Source of the DNA: Roseiarcus sp963721905
Lineage (GTDB): Bacteria > Pseudomonadota > Alphaproteobacteria > Rhizobiales > Beijerinckiaceae
Assembly (NCBI GenBank): GCA_963721905.1
Contig: CAVRMF010000030.1
Location: forward strand, 62,001 to 126,000
Length of the DNA: 64,000 nt
Direction of reading: 5' to 3'
Position numbers and translations under genes: made by a program. Positions 29,081-37,498 of the stretch are shown here, in pieces; position 1 is the first letter of the stretch, and each line of letters begins with the position of its first letter. The notes under the pieces were generated by a model, which was given only the letters and a program-made list of their open reading frames with translations, had not been told where the DNA came from and ran no database searches.

Positions 29081-29286
29081 CCCAATGCGCGCCCTTTAAG
29101 TCATTCTGCTTCCGTCCCTTGTGTCGATCGTCCTGTCGTTGCGCTTTGCAGGTTACGCCATGCTGAGCGCGTTGCAACTTCGGGGACGCGTCTCAAGCGC
29201 GGTCGAACTGGCGCTATTCTTCTCCCGCCTTGACCCTCTCGGGCGCTCCACATAGCTTTGGACAGTCTCTCAGAATCGAGCATCTG

Positions 29287-30405
29287 ATGGCGTCGCAGTT
29301 GAGGATCGAACGCATTGAATGCGTGCCGCTCAGCATGCCGCTGCCGCGCACTTTTCGCGGCAGCAACTACTTCATGACGCATCGCTGCACCATCATTACC
29401 CGAGTGTACACTTCGGCGGGGATCGTCGGCGAGATCTACAACGGCGACGAATTTGAAACGCAGGGCGAGGTCGTCAAGATCATCCTCGATGAGATCCAGC
29501 CGCTGCTGATCGGTAAGGATGCCTTCAACGTCGAGGGTTGCTGGGAGCTCATGCGAAAGCCCAGCACCAATATCCTGCGCGACCGGAAACTCGCGATGTG
29601 CGCGCAGGCTTGCGTCGACAGCGCGCTGTGGGACGCGGTCGGCAAGGCGCTTGACGCGCCGCTTTACAAGCTCTGGGGCGGCTATGCCGATCGCCTCCCT
29701 TCGATCTGCATCGCGGGCTATTACGAGGAAGGCAAGACGCTCGCCGATTTTGGCCGCGAGATGGAGCAGATCAAGCTTCAGGGTCACGCTGGCTGCAAAT
29801 TCAAAGTCGGCGGCCGGACTCCCGCTGAGGACGCGGAGCGCGTGCGGATTGCGCGCAAGGCGGTCGGCGATGACTTTGTCCTCGTCGTCGATGCCAACCA
29901 GGCGTGGACATTGCGACAGGCAGTCGAATTTTCCCGTCTCGCGGCCGATCTTAACATTCGCTGGTTCGAAGAGCCGGTGCGCTGGGAGAACGACCGCCTC
30001 GACATGGCCACGGCGCGCAGCCAGACGGGCATTCCGATCTGCGCCGGACAGAGCGAAATCTCCCGTTTCGGTTGCCGCGACCTCATGATGTCGTGCGCGA
30101 TCGATGTGTGCAACTTCGACGCCAGCTGGGGTGGCGGGCCGACCGAGTGGCGACGCGTGGCGGCGCTGGCGACCTCGTTCGCCGTCGAGATGGGACATCA
30201 CGAGGAACCGCAGATTTCCGCCCACCTTCTCGCGGCCATTCCGAACGGGACCTACCTGGAAACATTTCATCCGGATCGCGATCCGATGTTCTATCGCCTC
30301 GTCGCCAATCGATCGCCGCTCAAGAACGGATTTTACGACGTGCCGTCAGGGCCGGGTTTCGGACTGGAACTCGACGCGGACACGATCCGGAAATATCGCG
30401 TATAA
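29287..30405 (+). CDS. Enolase-superfamily enzyme, mandelate racemase-like (1)
   Basis: 372 residues. Catalytic pattern is complete: Lys171 and Lys173 in KFKVGG, metal ligands Asp202 (VVDANQAW), Glu228 (RWFEEP) and Glu257 (AGQSE), and His304/His305 in MGHHEEPQISAH. This is the mandelate-racemase subgroup pattern, found in acid-sugar dehydratases, racemases and lactone cycloisomerases. Start ATG 29287. Divergent from the Gfo/Idh gene and 34 bases before the E1-alpha gene, so it is transcribed with a 2-oxoacid dehydrogenase. Product would be a 2-keto-3-deoxy acid if it is a dehydratase; substrate not assignable. Confidence 0.87.
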   Translation: MASQLRIERIECVPLSMPLPRTFRGSNYFMTHRCTIITRVYTSAGIVGEIYNGDEFETQGEVVKIILDEIQPLLIGKDAFNVEGCWELMRKPSTNILRDRKLAMCAQACVDSALWDAVGKALDAPLYKLWGGYADRLPSICIAGYYEEGKTLADFGREMEQIKLQGHAGCKFKVGGRTPAEDAERVRIARKAVGDDFVLVVDANQAWTLRQAVEFSRLAADLNIRWFEEPVRWENDRLDMATARSQTGIPICAGQSEISRFGCRDLMMSCAIDVCNFDASWGGGPTEWRRVAALATSFAVEMGHHEEPQISAHLLAAIPNGTYLETFHPDRDPMFYRLVANRSPLKNGFYDVPSGPGFGLELDADTIRKYRV

Positions 30406-30439
30406 CCAGACCAACGAAACGTTAAGGGAGCGAAGCGCG

Positions 30440-31456
30440 ATGACCGAGCCGGCGCCGCCGCCAAGTGGGAGCGCGAGCAACAAAGCTGCCGCCGCTCTGA
30501 GCGTCGAGGATCGGATCGGCCTCTACCGCACCATGACGCTGATCCGGGAGTTCGAAGAACAGGTCCAACGCTCTTACCTCGAGGGCCTGGTTCATGGGAC
30601 GACCCATCTGTGCAACGGACAGGAGGCGGTGTCAGCCGGAGTCGCCAAGGCGCTGCGTGACGACGACTACGTCAGCTACACTTATCGCGGGCACGGCCAA
30701 TGTCTGGCGCGAGGCATGGATCTCGAAGCAGCTTTCGCCGAGCTATTCGGCCGCGCGTCGGGCGTTTGCGGCGGACTTGGCGGCTCGATGCACCTCACTG
30801 ACATCGACCGTGGCCTGATCGGAGCCTTCGGCATTGTGGGCGCCGGCCTGCCCGTGGCCGTCGGGGCAGGACTGTCGGCGCAACTCGCCGGGCGCAGCCA
30901 GGTTTCTGCCTGCTTCTTCGGCGATGGGGCAGTCAATATCGGCGCCTTTCACGAGGCCATGAACATGGCGCAGGTATGGAAGCTGCCGGTGATCTTCGTG
31001 TGCGAAAACAATCTCTATGGCGAGTTCAGCCACATCCTGCACACGACGCCCTATGAAGACCTCGTCATCCGCGCCGCCGGCTATTCAATGCAGACCGAAA
31101 AGGTCGACGGCAACGATGTTCTCGCCGTCTACGACGCCGCGGCCGCGGCGGTGGCGCGCGCCCGGGATGACGAAGGCCCTACGTTCATCGAGTGCAAGAC
31201 CTATCGCCATCGCGGCCATTCGCGCACCGATCCGGCCAAGTATCGCGATCCGGCGGAGGTCGAGGCCTGGTTGAAGCGAGACCCGCTCTCGCTCTACCAC
31301 GCTGAACTCCGCGCTGCGGACTTCATCACCGACGCCGATGCGGAACGCATGACGGCCGAGGCGCGCTCGGTCGTCAAGGCGGCTGCCGACCGTGCTGCCG
31401 CAGCGCCGTGGCCCTCGCCGAATGACGACCTCATGGCCAGGACGTTTGTCCAATGA
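30440..31456 (+). CDS. 2-oxoacid dehydrogenase E1 alpha subunit
   Basis: 338 residues. ThDP motif GDG at residues 161-163 through NN at 190-191, and the phosphorylation-loop-like segment YRHRGHSRTDPAKYR near 255-269. HLCNGQEAVSAGVAKAL and GLGGSMHLTD are typical of pyruvate and acetoin dehydrogenase E1 alpha. GGGAG precedes ATG 30440. Overlaps E1 beta by four bases. Because it is in a sugar cluster, either pyruvate or another 2-oxoacid could be the substrate; acetoin dehydrogenase (acoA type) is a further alternative. Confidence 0.88.
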   Translation: MTEPAPPPSGSASNKAAAALSVEDRIGLYRTMTLIREFEEQVQRSYLEGLVHGTTHLCNGQEAVSAGVAKALRDDDYVSYTYRGHGQCLARGMDLEAAFAELFGRASGVCGGLGGSMHLTDIDRGLIGAFGIVGAGLPVAVGAGLSAQLAGRSQVSACFFGDGAVNIGAFHEAMNMAQVWKLPVIFVCENNLYGEFSHILHTTPYEDLVIRAAGYSMQTEKVDGNDVLAVYDAAAAAVARARDDEGPTFIECKTYRHRGHSRTDPAKYRDPAEVEAWLKRDPLSLYHAELRAADFITDADAERMTAEARSVVKAAADRAAAAPWPSPNDDLMARTFVQ

Positions 31457-32481
31457 CGGTGGGTGGGAAAGTCAATTCGGCTGGGCTTCAGCCGATTGAA
31501 GCGCCGATGCAGGAAATCAGCTACAGGGAAGCGATCGCTGCGGCGCTACGCGAGGAGATGCGGCGCGATCCGAAAACATTGATCATGGGCGAGGATATCG
31601 GCGAGTCCGGCGGCCCCTTCAAGACCTGCCAGGGTCTATATGAGGAGTTCGGCGCGGCGCGCGTTCGGGATACGCCGATCGCGGAGACCGGGTTTGTCGG
31701 CGCGGCGCTTGGTCTTGCGCTGACAGGCTACAGGCCGATCGTCGAGATCATGTTCGCTGACTTTCTCGGGGTCTGCTTCGACCAGATCGCCAACAGCATC
31801 GCCAAGCATCGCTTCATGTCGGGGGGCCGCGTCAAGACGCCTATCGTCATTCGCGCCCTTGGCGGCGCGGGCCTTCGCTTTGGCGCGCAGCATTCGCAAA
31901 CGGCGGAGTCCTGGCTCTTGTCAGTGCCGGGCCTCAAAATCGTCTGCCCCTCAAATCCGGGGCAGGCGTATCTGATGCTCAAGGCTGCGATTCGCGACGA
32001 CAATCCGGTCCTCGTCCTTGAGCACAAGGCGCTCCTTTCGATGAAGGGGCCCGTGCCGATCGGCGCCGAAGAAGCGCCGATGCCGACGGGCCCGAGAATC
32101 GTGCGGCCTGGTCGTCACGCGACGATAGTCGCCAGCCTCGCAATGGTCGGCAGGGCTCTTGCCGCCGCTGACAAACTCGAGGCTGAGGGCATCGACGCGG
32201 AAGTGATCGACATCCAGGTGCTGCGGCCGATGAACATCGCGCCGATAAGCGACAGCGTACGACGCACCAACATCCTGGTCACTGTCGAGGAGCAGGCGCC
32301 GACAGGCGGCTGGAGCTCGGATGTCGTAGCGGACGTCGTCAGTCAGGCCTTCGACTATCTCGACGCGCCGCCTGCGAGAATCACGCTGCCCGACCATCCG
32401 CTCCCATATAGCCCTAACCTCGAGGATGCGCTTATTCCATCGCCTGAGAGGATCGCGGCGACGGTCAAGTCGCTGCTCTGA
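31453..32481 (+). CDS. 2-oxoacid dehydrogenase E1 beta subunit
   Basis: 342 residues, transketolase-like Pyr and C-terminal domains. ThDP-activating Glu is in DTPIAETGFVGAALGLALTG near residues 74-93; RALGGAGLRFGAQHSQTAESWL near 137-158 and LRPMNIAPISDSVRRTNILVTVEE near 258-281 are typical of PdhB/AcoB. ATG 31453 overlaps the E1-alpha stop. Ten bases before the E2 start. Forms the heterotetramer with E1 alpha. Confidence 0.9.
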   Translation: MTVGGKVNSAGLQPIEAPMQEISYREAIAAALREEMRRDPKTLIMGEDIGESGGPFKTCQGLYEEFGAARVRDTPIAETGFVGAALGLALTGYRPIVEIMFADFLGVCFDQIANSIAKHRFMSGGRVKTPIVIRALGGAGLRFGAQHSQTAESWLLSVPGLKIVCPSNPGQAYLMLKAAIRDDNPVLVLEHKALLSMKGPVPIGAEEAPMPTGPRIVRPGRHATIVASLAMVGRALAAADKLEAEGIDAEVIDIQVLRPMNIAPISDSVRRTNILVTVEEQAPTGGWSSDVVADVVSQAFDYLDAPPARITLPDHPLPYSPNLEDALIPSPERIAATVKSLL

Positions 32482-32491
32482 GAGGCGCCCG

Positions 32492-33697
32492 ATGGACTTT
32501 CTCGTGCCCAAGCTCAGCGCCACAATGGAGACCGTCAAGGTTCTGCGGTGGTTAAAGCAAGTTGGCGACAAGGTCGCGATGGGCGAGCCGCTCGTCGAGC
32601 TGGAGACCGACAAGGCCACAATGGAAGTGGAGTCCCCGGTAGACGCCACGCTCGACGCGGTGGTGGGCGCGGAGGGCGAGGACCTGTCGGTCGGCGCGGT
32701 GCTCGCTCGGCTCCGAATTTTCGGCGAGGCCACATTCGCAAGTGAGACGAAATCGACGGTGACGAGCGCCGCGATCGCGCGCGTAATGGAGCACGCCTCT
32801 CCAACGTCTCAGTCGTCTGGTGAGGCTCCGGCGCCGCGGATCCTCGCGTCTCCGTTCGCGAGACGCCTTGCCAAAATGAATGGGGCTGACTTGGCGAGTC
32901 TGGCCGCCGCAACCCCGTTCAGGCGGGTTCGTGGGCGCGACGTCATCGCCGCCGTCGAGGCGCGGGATGCGAAGGAGAAGCTCGCCGCGCCGGCGTCCGA
33001 GGACTTCGAGCCCTTCTCCTCCGCGCGGCGCCAGATCGCCGAAGCGGTCTCGCTCAGCCGCAAGACGATCCCGTCCTTCGTCATCGACCGCTGGGTCGAG
33101 ACCGCGGCAATTGATCAGGCGCGCGTCGTTCTTAGCCGCCGGATCGAACAGGCGACCAGCGCCAAGCCAACCCTAACGGATTTTCTCTTGCTCGCGCTGG
33201 CCGAATCTCTGTCGGCGCATCCCCGCATCCTCGATCGCTGGCATGAAGAGAATGGCCACGTCGGCAGGATGCGCACGTCGAGCGTCGACATCGGCCTCGT
33301 CGTCGCCCTTTCCGATGGGATCATGATCCCGGTGTTGCGCGATCTCGCGGGCCAATCGATTGATGAAGTCGCACTTGCGCGGCAGGCCGCCGTCCGTCGA
33401 GCCCGTGTGGGCCGGCTGCTGCAGGCTGATCTGGCGCCGGTTTCTTTCTCGCTTTCCAACATCGGCGGGAGCGGCGTCGACCGCTTCGAAGCGATCATTT
33501 ATCCCGGCCAATCGGGCATTCTCGCTGTGGGACGCCAGCACGAGCGAGTCATCGCGCGGGCCGGCGGGATCGCCGTCGCGAAAGGCGTCAACCTCGCGCT
33601 TTCCCTGGATCACCGTCTGATCGACGGACTCCTTGGGGCACAATTCATCGAGACGCTGGCCGAGCGGATGGAACGCGGGCCGTGGTCGGCCGGCTGA
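32492..33697 (+). CDS. 2-oxoacid dehydrogenase E2 (lipoyl acyltransferase)
   Basis: 401 residues. One lipoyl domain at 1-75 with the lipoylated Lys41 in ETDKATME; a shortened E3/E1-binding domain at about 120-165 (ILASPFARRLAKMNGADLASL); catalytic domain at about 175-401 ending in DHRLIDG at 373-379, which keeps the catalytic His and Asp. Start ATG 32492. Ends the unit; the next gene converges six bases away. There is no dihydrolipoamide dehydrogenase (E3) gene in the window, so E3 must come from elsewhere. Confidence 0.88.
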   Translation: MDFLVPKLSATMETVKVLRWLKQVGDKVAMGEPLVELETDKATMEVESPVDATLDAVVGAEGEDLSVGAVLARLRIFGEATFASETKSTVTSAAIARVMEHASPTSQSSGEAPAPRILASPFARRLAKMNGADLASLAAATPFRRVRGRDVIAAVEARDAKEKLAAPASEDFEPFSSARRQIAEAVSLSRKTIPSFVIDRWVETAAIDQARVVLSRRIEQATSAKPTLTDFLLLALAESLSAHPRILDRWHEENGHVGRMRTSSVDIGLVVALSDGIMIPVLRDLAGQSIDEVALARQAAVRRARVGRLLQADLAPVSFSLSNIGGSGVDRFEAIIYPGQSGILAVGRQHERVIARAGGIAVAKGVNLALSLDHRLIDGLLGAQFIETLAERMERGPWSAG

Positions 33698-33703
33698 CCA
33701 GAT

Positions 33704-35212
33704 CTACGTTTGCCGTCTTGCTCCAGCGCCGTCATTGCGAGCGTGACGCTCCATTCGCGCGATGTCGGTGGCAAGAGCCTCGACGTGAGGATAATCGCCG
33801 ACTACGATCGCACGCGACAACCCGCCGTCGACGACGACATGCGCGCGATCGGCCGCCTCGTAGACTTCCAGCACTTCTGTGCAGAACATGATCACCGCAT
33901 TGCCGGCGCCGACGTAGTCGCGCAGCAGCCGATAGATTTCGCGCTTGCTGTGAATGTCGACCCCGCGCGTCGGCTCCTCGAGCAACAGCAGCCGCGGCGC
34001 GCAATTGAGCGCCTGCGCGATCGCCACCTTTTGTTGATTGCCGCCGGACAAAGAGCGGATGCCTTGGGCGACAGAGTGAGCCCGTATCGAGAAGCGGTGG
34101 ACCGCTTCGTTGGCGAGTTGGCGCATCCGCCTCTTTCTCAGCGCCATGCCCAGTCCCGCAATATCCGGGCTGCCGAGACGGACAAGCAGGTTCTCGCCGA
34201 CGGAGAAGTTGCTGTAGAGACTTAGCATTCGGGTCGCGGGCACGTAGGCGCTGAGGCGCTGCGCCCCGGTCCCCTTTGTGCCTGCGATATCGATTTCTCC
34301 TGAACAGGACTCCAGCCCGGCAAAGGAACGCAGAAGTTCCCGTGCGCCGGACCCCTCAACTCCTACCAGGGCCACGATTTCTCCAGGCTTGGCGTCCAAG
34401 GTGATGTTGTGAAAAGCGGCGCTGTGGGACCACTCATGGACCGCGACCAGAGCTCGTCCGCCATGATCGATCGCGGCGCGTGTCTTGGCGCTCCCCTCGG
34501 CGCCACGGCTGACGACAAGCTGCTGGGCTATGCCGTCCTCGGACAGCGCCTCTCCTTCGAGAATCGAGCGGACCCGACCGTCGCGGATCACTGCGACGCG
34601 GCTCGCATGTTCGAACAGATCGCCGAGGCGATGGGTGACAAGAAGGACGATCCTGCCTTCTGCGGCAAGCTTGTGCATCTCTCGAAACAGTTCGTCGGAT
34701 TCCTCGTCCGTCAGCGCCGAATTCGGTTCGTCGAACAGAAACACTTGGGCATCGCGCGCGACCGCGCGTGCGATCTCCGCCCGTTGCTGGGTTGCCAGGG
34801 TGCAATCGCCGAGCGCGGTGGTGGCGAAACGGTCGATGCCGAACGCCTTCATCACCTTGGCGTCGGCGGCGCCCAGCTTTGGCCAGCCGTTGCTCGCGCC
34901 TTCCCGTCCTGCCAGCACATTTTCGGCGACCGTGAGGTTGGGAAAGAGCTGCGGCTCCTGGTGAACGACGGCGACGCGGCGCCAATCGAGGCTCGGCGTC
35001 CAGGGGCGACCGTTGAAGACCAGTTCGCCGCTATCCGGGCGCTCCTCTCCGGCGATGATCCGGACGAGGGTGCTTTTTCCGGCGCCGTTCGGCCCCGCGA
35101 TGCCGAGGACCTCGCCGGGCCGGATATCGAGGTCGAGCCCGGCTAGTGCAACTGTGGCGCCGTATCGTTTCTGCAGGCCGCGGAGACGGATGCCGTCGAC
35201 TGCGCCGTTCAT
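33704..35212 (-). CDS. CUT2-type sugar ABC transporter ATPase (1)
   Basis: 502 residues with two nucleotide-binding domains, as in RbsA/MglA. First half: Walker A GPNGAGKSTL near residue 40, degenerate signature TLATQQRAEIARAV, Walker B VFLFDEPNSALT. Second half: degenerate Walker A (GVEGSGARELL), good signature SLSGGNQQKVAIAQAL near 395 and LLLLEEPTRGVDIHSK near 418. Cytoplasmic energiser of the permease at 35.2 kb, with which it overlaps by four bases. Last gene of a six-gene minus-strand unit (SDR, lactonase, dehydratase, binding protein, permease, ATPase). Confidence 0.9.
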   Translation of the reverse strand: MNGAVDGIRLRGLQKRYGATVALAGLDLDIRPGEVLGIAGPNGAGKSTLVRIIAGEERPDSGELVFNGRPWTPSLDWRRVAVVHQEPQLFPNLTVAENVLAGREGASNGWPKLGAADAKVMKAFGIDRFATTALGDCTLATQQRAEIARAVARDAQVFLFDEPNSALTDEESDELFREMHKLAAEGRIVLLVTHRLGDLFEHASRVAVIRDGRVRSILEGEALSEDGIAQQLVVSRGAEGSAKTRAAIDHGGRALVAVHEWSHSAAFHNITLDAKPGEIVALVGVEGSGARELLRSFAGLESCSGEIDIAGTKGTGAQRLSAYVPATRMLSLYSNFSVGENLLVRLGSPDIAGLGMALRKRRMRQLANEAVHRFSIRAHSVAQGIRSLSGGNQQKVAIAQALNCAPRLLLLEEPTRGVDIHSKREIYRLLRDYVGAGNAVIMFCTEVLEVYEAADRAHVVVDGGLSRAIVVGDYPHVEALATDIARMERHARNDGAGARRQT

Positions 35213-36270
35213 GCCGCCCTGCGCTTGCGGATGTTGGTGAGCGCGAGGTCGAGCGCGACGGCGCCGATCGTGACGAAGCCGAGGAAGAGCTGCTGCACAT
35301 GTGGCCCGGGCGAAAGCAGGGCAAGGCCCTGTTGCAATTCGGCGAGCAGCAACGCTCCGCTCATCGCCCCGATCACCGTCCCCTTTCCGCCCGAAAGACT
35401 GGCGCCGCCGATGATCACCGCCGCAAAAACCGGGAACGTATAGGAAAGACCGATGTTCGGCTGGGCTGTCTGGATGAAGGAAAAATCGAGGATTCCGGCG
35501 ATTGCCGCCAGCATGCTGCAGATCACGAAGGCCAGGATCTTGTAGCGTGTCACCGGCAGTCGGGCCAGCTGTGCGGCCACCGGGTTCCCGCCGATCGCCA
35601 TCAAGCGAAAGCCGAAGAGCGTGCGATGCAACAGGAACCCGACGACCAGCGCGAGCCCGAGCATCCAGATGACTTCGAGCGAGATTGGATGGGCGCCGAA
35701 GCTCGCCGTCAAGCCGGTGAAGAAATCAAGCTCCGCGGGCGGGATCTCGGAGCCGGGCGGGGGATAAACCGGGTTGAACGTCGACGTCTTGGTGATCCAT
35801 AGCGAAACGCCATAGAGCAGGTTGTAGGTGCCGAGCGTGACGATGAAGGAGGGAATCCGCAGCCATGTGACCAGAGCGCCGTTGAACAGGCCGACCAATG
35901 CTCCAACGCCAACCGCCAGCGGCAGCGCGGCGTAGATCGGGATGCCGAGCAATATCCACATGACAGCGAGGGAATTGGCGCCGAGGCCGTACATCGCTCC
36001 GAAGGAGAGATCGATCTCGCCGACTACGATCACCAGCGTCAGTCCGAGCGACATTATCGCCACCGAGCTCATGGCGCGGAGCACGGAAATGCCGACATCG
36101 ATGTTGAAGGACTTCGGCTTGAGCACGAACATCAGAAGCGCGACGAGGACGATGGCGAGGACCAAGCCTCCCATGCGCAATGCCAGATCGAACGTCGCCG
36201 CACCGGTGGAGGATAGAGTGGCCCGCGATGCTTCCACGGGGGCAGGGTCGCGGGAGTCGGCGCTGGACAT
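35209..36270 (-). CDS. CUT2-type sugar ABC transporter permease (1)
   Basis: 353 residues, about nine or ten membrane helices, RbsC/BPD_transp_2 family. Motif VGEIDLSFGAMYGLGANSLAVMW near residues 86-108 and the cytoplasmic EAA-like stretch RLMAIGGNPVAAQLARLPV near 225-243; IIGGASLSGGKGTVIGAMSGALLL near 290-313. The N-terminal 30 residues are hydrophilic. Ends overlap the ATPase gene; separated from its binding-protein gene by a strong hairpin. Confidence 0.9.
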   Translation of the reverse strand: MSSADSRDPAPVEASRATLSSTGAATFDLALRMGGLVLAIVLVALLMFVLKPKSFNIDVGISVLRAMSSVAIMSLGLTLVIVVGEIDLSFGAMYGLGANSLAVMWILLGIPIYAALPLAVGVGALVGLFNGALVTWLRIPSFIVTLGTYNLLYGVSLWITKTSTFNPVYPPPGSEIPPAELDFFTGLTASFGAHPISLEVIWMLGLALVVGFLLHRTLFGFRLMAIGGNPVAAQLARLPVTRYKILAFVICSMLAAIAGILDFSFIQTAQPNIGLSYTFPVFAAVIIGGASLSGGKGTVIGAMSGALLLAELQQGLALLSPGPHVQQLFLGFVTIGAVALDLALTNIRKRRAA

Positions 36271-36302
36271 TGAGCTTATGCGGCCACGCTCTCGAGGAGA
36301 AG

Positions 36303-36325
36303 GGGGCCAGGATAGGCCTGGCCCC
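36303..36325 (-). promoter_or_regulatory. Intercistronic hairpin between binding-protein and permease genes
   Basis: Perfect 9-bp inverted repeat, GGGGCCAGG, 5-base loop, CCTGGCCCC, in the 67-base gap after the binding-protein stop. On the minus-strand transcript it is followed by CTTCTC, not a clean T-run. Such hairpins after binding-protein genes usually stabilise the upstream message or reduce read-through. Confidence 0.65.
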
Positions 36326-36337
36326 GAACGCTACACC

Positions 36338-37447
36338 CTATTTCTGCCCGAGGATGCGATCGAGTTCGACGCGCGCCGCCGCCACCTGATCCTTCATCAC
36401 CGGCAACAGCGTCTGAGTGTTGGGGAGAATGACGCCGTTCTTGAGGAATTGTGCGCAGGCCGGCCCGCCGAACGCCGCTTGGTCGGACCACCGCTGATCG
36501 AGAGCCGCCACCTGGATGCCCTTCTCGATCCCGTCGAGCTGACCCTTGGAAACATTCCAGCCAATGGTGAAGACTTGGCCGGCCTTGTTCAGGCTCGTGA
36601 TGGCGCGATCGGCATGCTCGGCCCCGATGTCGACATTCTCGATGAACTGCACGTCCGGATTGGCTGACAGGAACGTCCTGTAGGTGTCGTAGGTCTGGCC
36701 GGGATCGTAGCTGACGTTGAGGCCATTCGCTTCGGTGGTGACGAACTTCACGTCTGGGATCGCCTTGGCGATCGTCTCATGGAATCCTTTCATCCGGCCT
36801 TGCGCCCAGAACTGCGTCGGGTCGCCGCCCGACACCGCGAACACTTTAAGGTCCTTGTTGTTGACCTTCATCCAGTCGAGCACGATCTTGCCCGCGGTCT
36901 CGCCTTCGAGCTGAGGCACCTGGGTGAAATTCGTGAACTCATGCCCGCGAGAGGTGACGCCGACGGTGAAGACTGGAATGCCCTGATCCATGAGCTTGTT
37001 GACGATCGCAGTCGTCGAGTCGGAAGTCACCGGCTCGATCGAGATGCAGTCGATCTCGCCAGCCGCGAGCTTGGCTTCGATCTGCGAGACCTGCTGATTG
37101 GCGTCGGTCTGCACCGGAGCGATTGATGCGCATTCGAGCGGATTAATCGCGTTGCCAAGCTTGCAGCCGGTGTTGAAACCCGCAGCGTATTGCGGCGAGA
37201 ACAATGGAATGCCGGAGGCCTGGTAGGAGAAGACATAGTTGATCTTGTCGCCAGCTTTGACCTTGGTGGCGATTCGGTCGGCGAGCTTGAACGTGCCCCA
37301 GTCGCGCTTGACCTCGAACGGCGCCCCAGCAACCTTCTCGCCGCTCGTCGGGATCTGCGACTGGCTGTCCTCCGCTACGACGGTCCCGGCGCTGGCTGCG
37401 CCGACAAGGACAAAGGCCGCAACATACAGTTTCAGCTTCGATTTCAT
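36338..37447 (-). CDS. Periplasmic sugar-binding protein (1), CUT2 type
   Basis: 369 residues. Signal peptide about 1-25 (hydrophobic LYVAAFVLVGAASAG, cleavage near VVA-ED). Periplasmic-binding-protein 4 type fold: GEIDCISIEPVTSDSTTAIVNKLMDQGIPVFTVGV near 130-165 and ALDQRWSDQAAFGG near 320-333. GGGAGG lies seven bases before ATG 37447. Feeds the permease/ATPase pair downstream and follows the second enolase-superfamily gene by 51 bases, so ligand and dehydratase substrate are probably linked. Confidence 0.88.
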   Translation of the reverse strand: MKSKLKLYVAAFVLVGAASAGTVVAEDSQSQIPTSGEKVAGAPFEVKRDWGTFKLADRIATKVKAGDKINYVFSYQASGIPLFSPQYAAGFNTGCKLGNAINPLECASIAPVQTDANQQVSQIEAKLAAGEIDCISIEPVTSDSTTAIVNKLMDQGIPVFTVGVTSRGHEFTNFTQVPQLEGETAGKIVLDWMKVNNKDLKVFAVSGGDPTQFWAQGRMKGFHETIAKAIPDVKFVTTEANGLNVSYDPGQTYDTYRTFLSANPDVQFIENVDIGAEHADRAITSLNKAGQVFTIGWNVSKGQLDGIEKGIQVAALDQRWSDQAAFGGPACAQFLKNGVILPNTQTLLPVMKDQVAAARVELDRILGQK

Positions 37448-37498
37448 TTTGATTCCTCCCTTTGTTTGGCGACTGTCGATTTCTTATCGCCGTCCATT

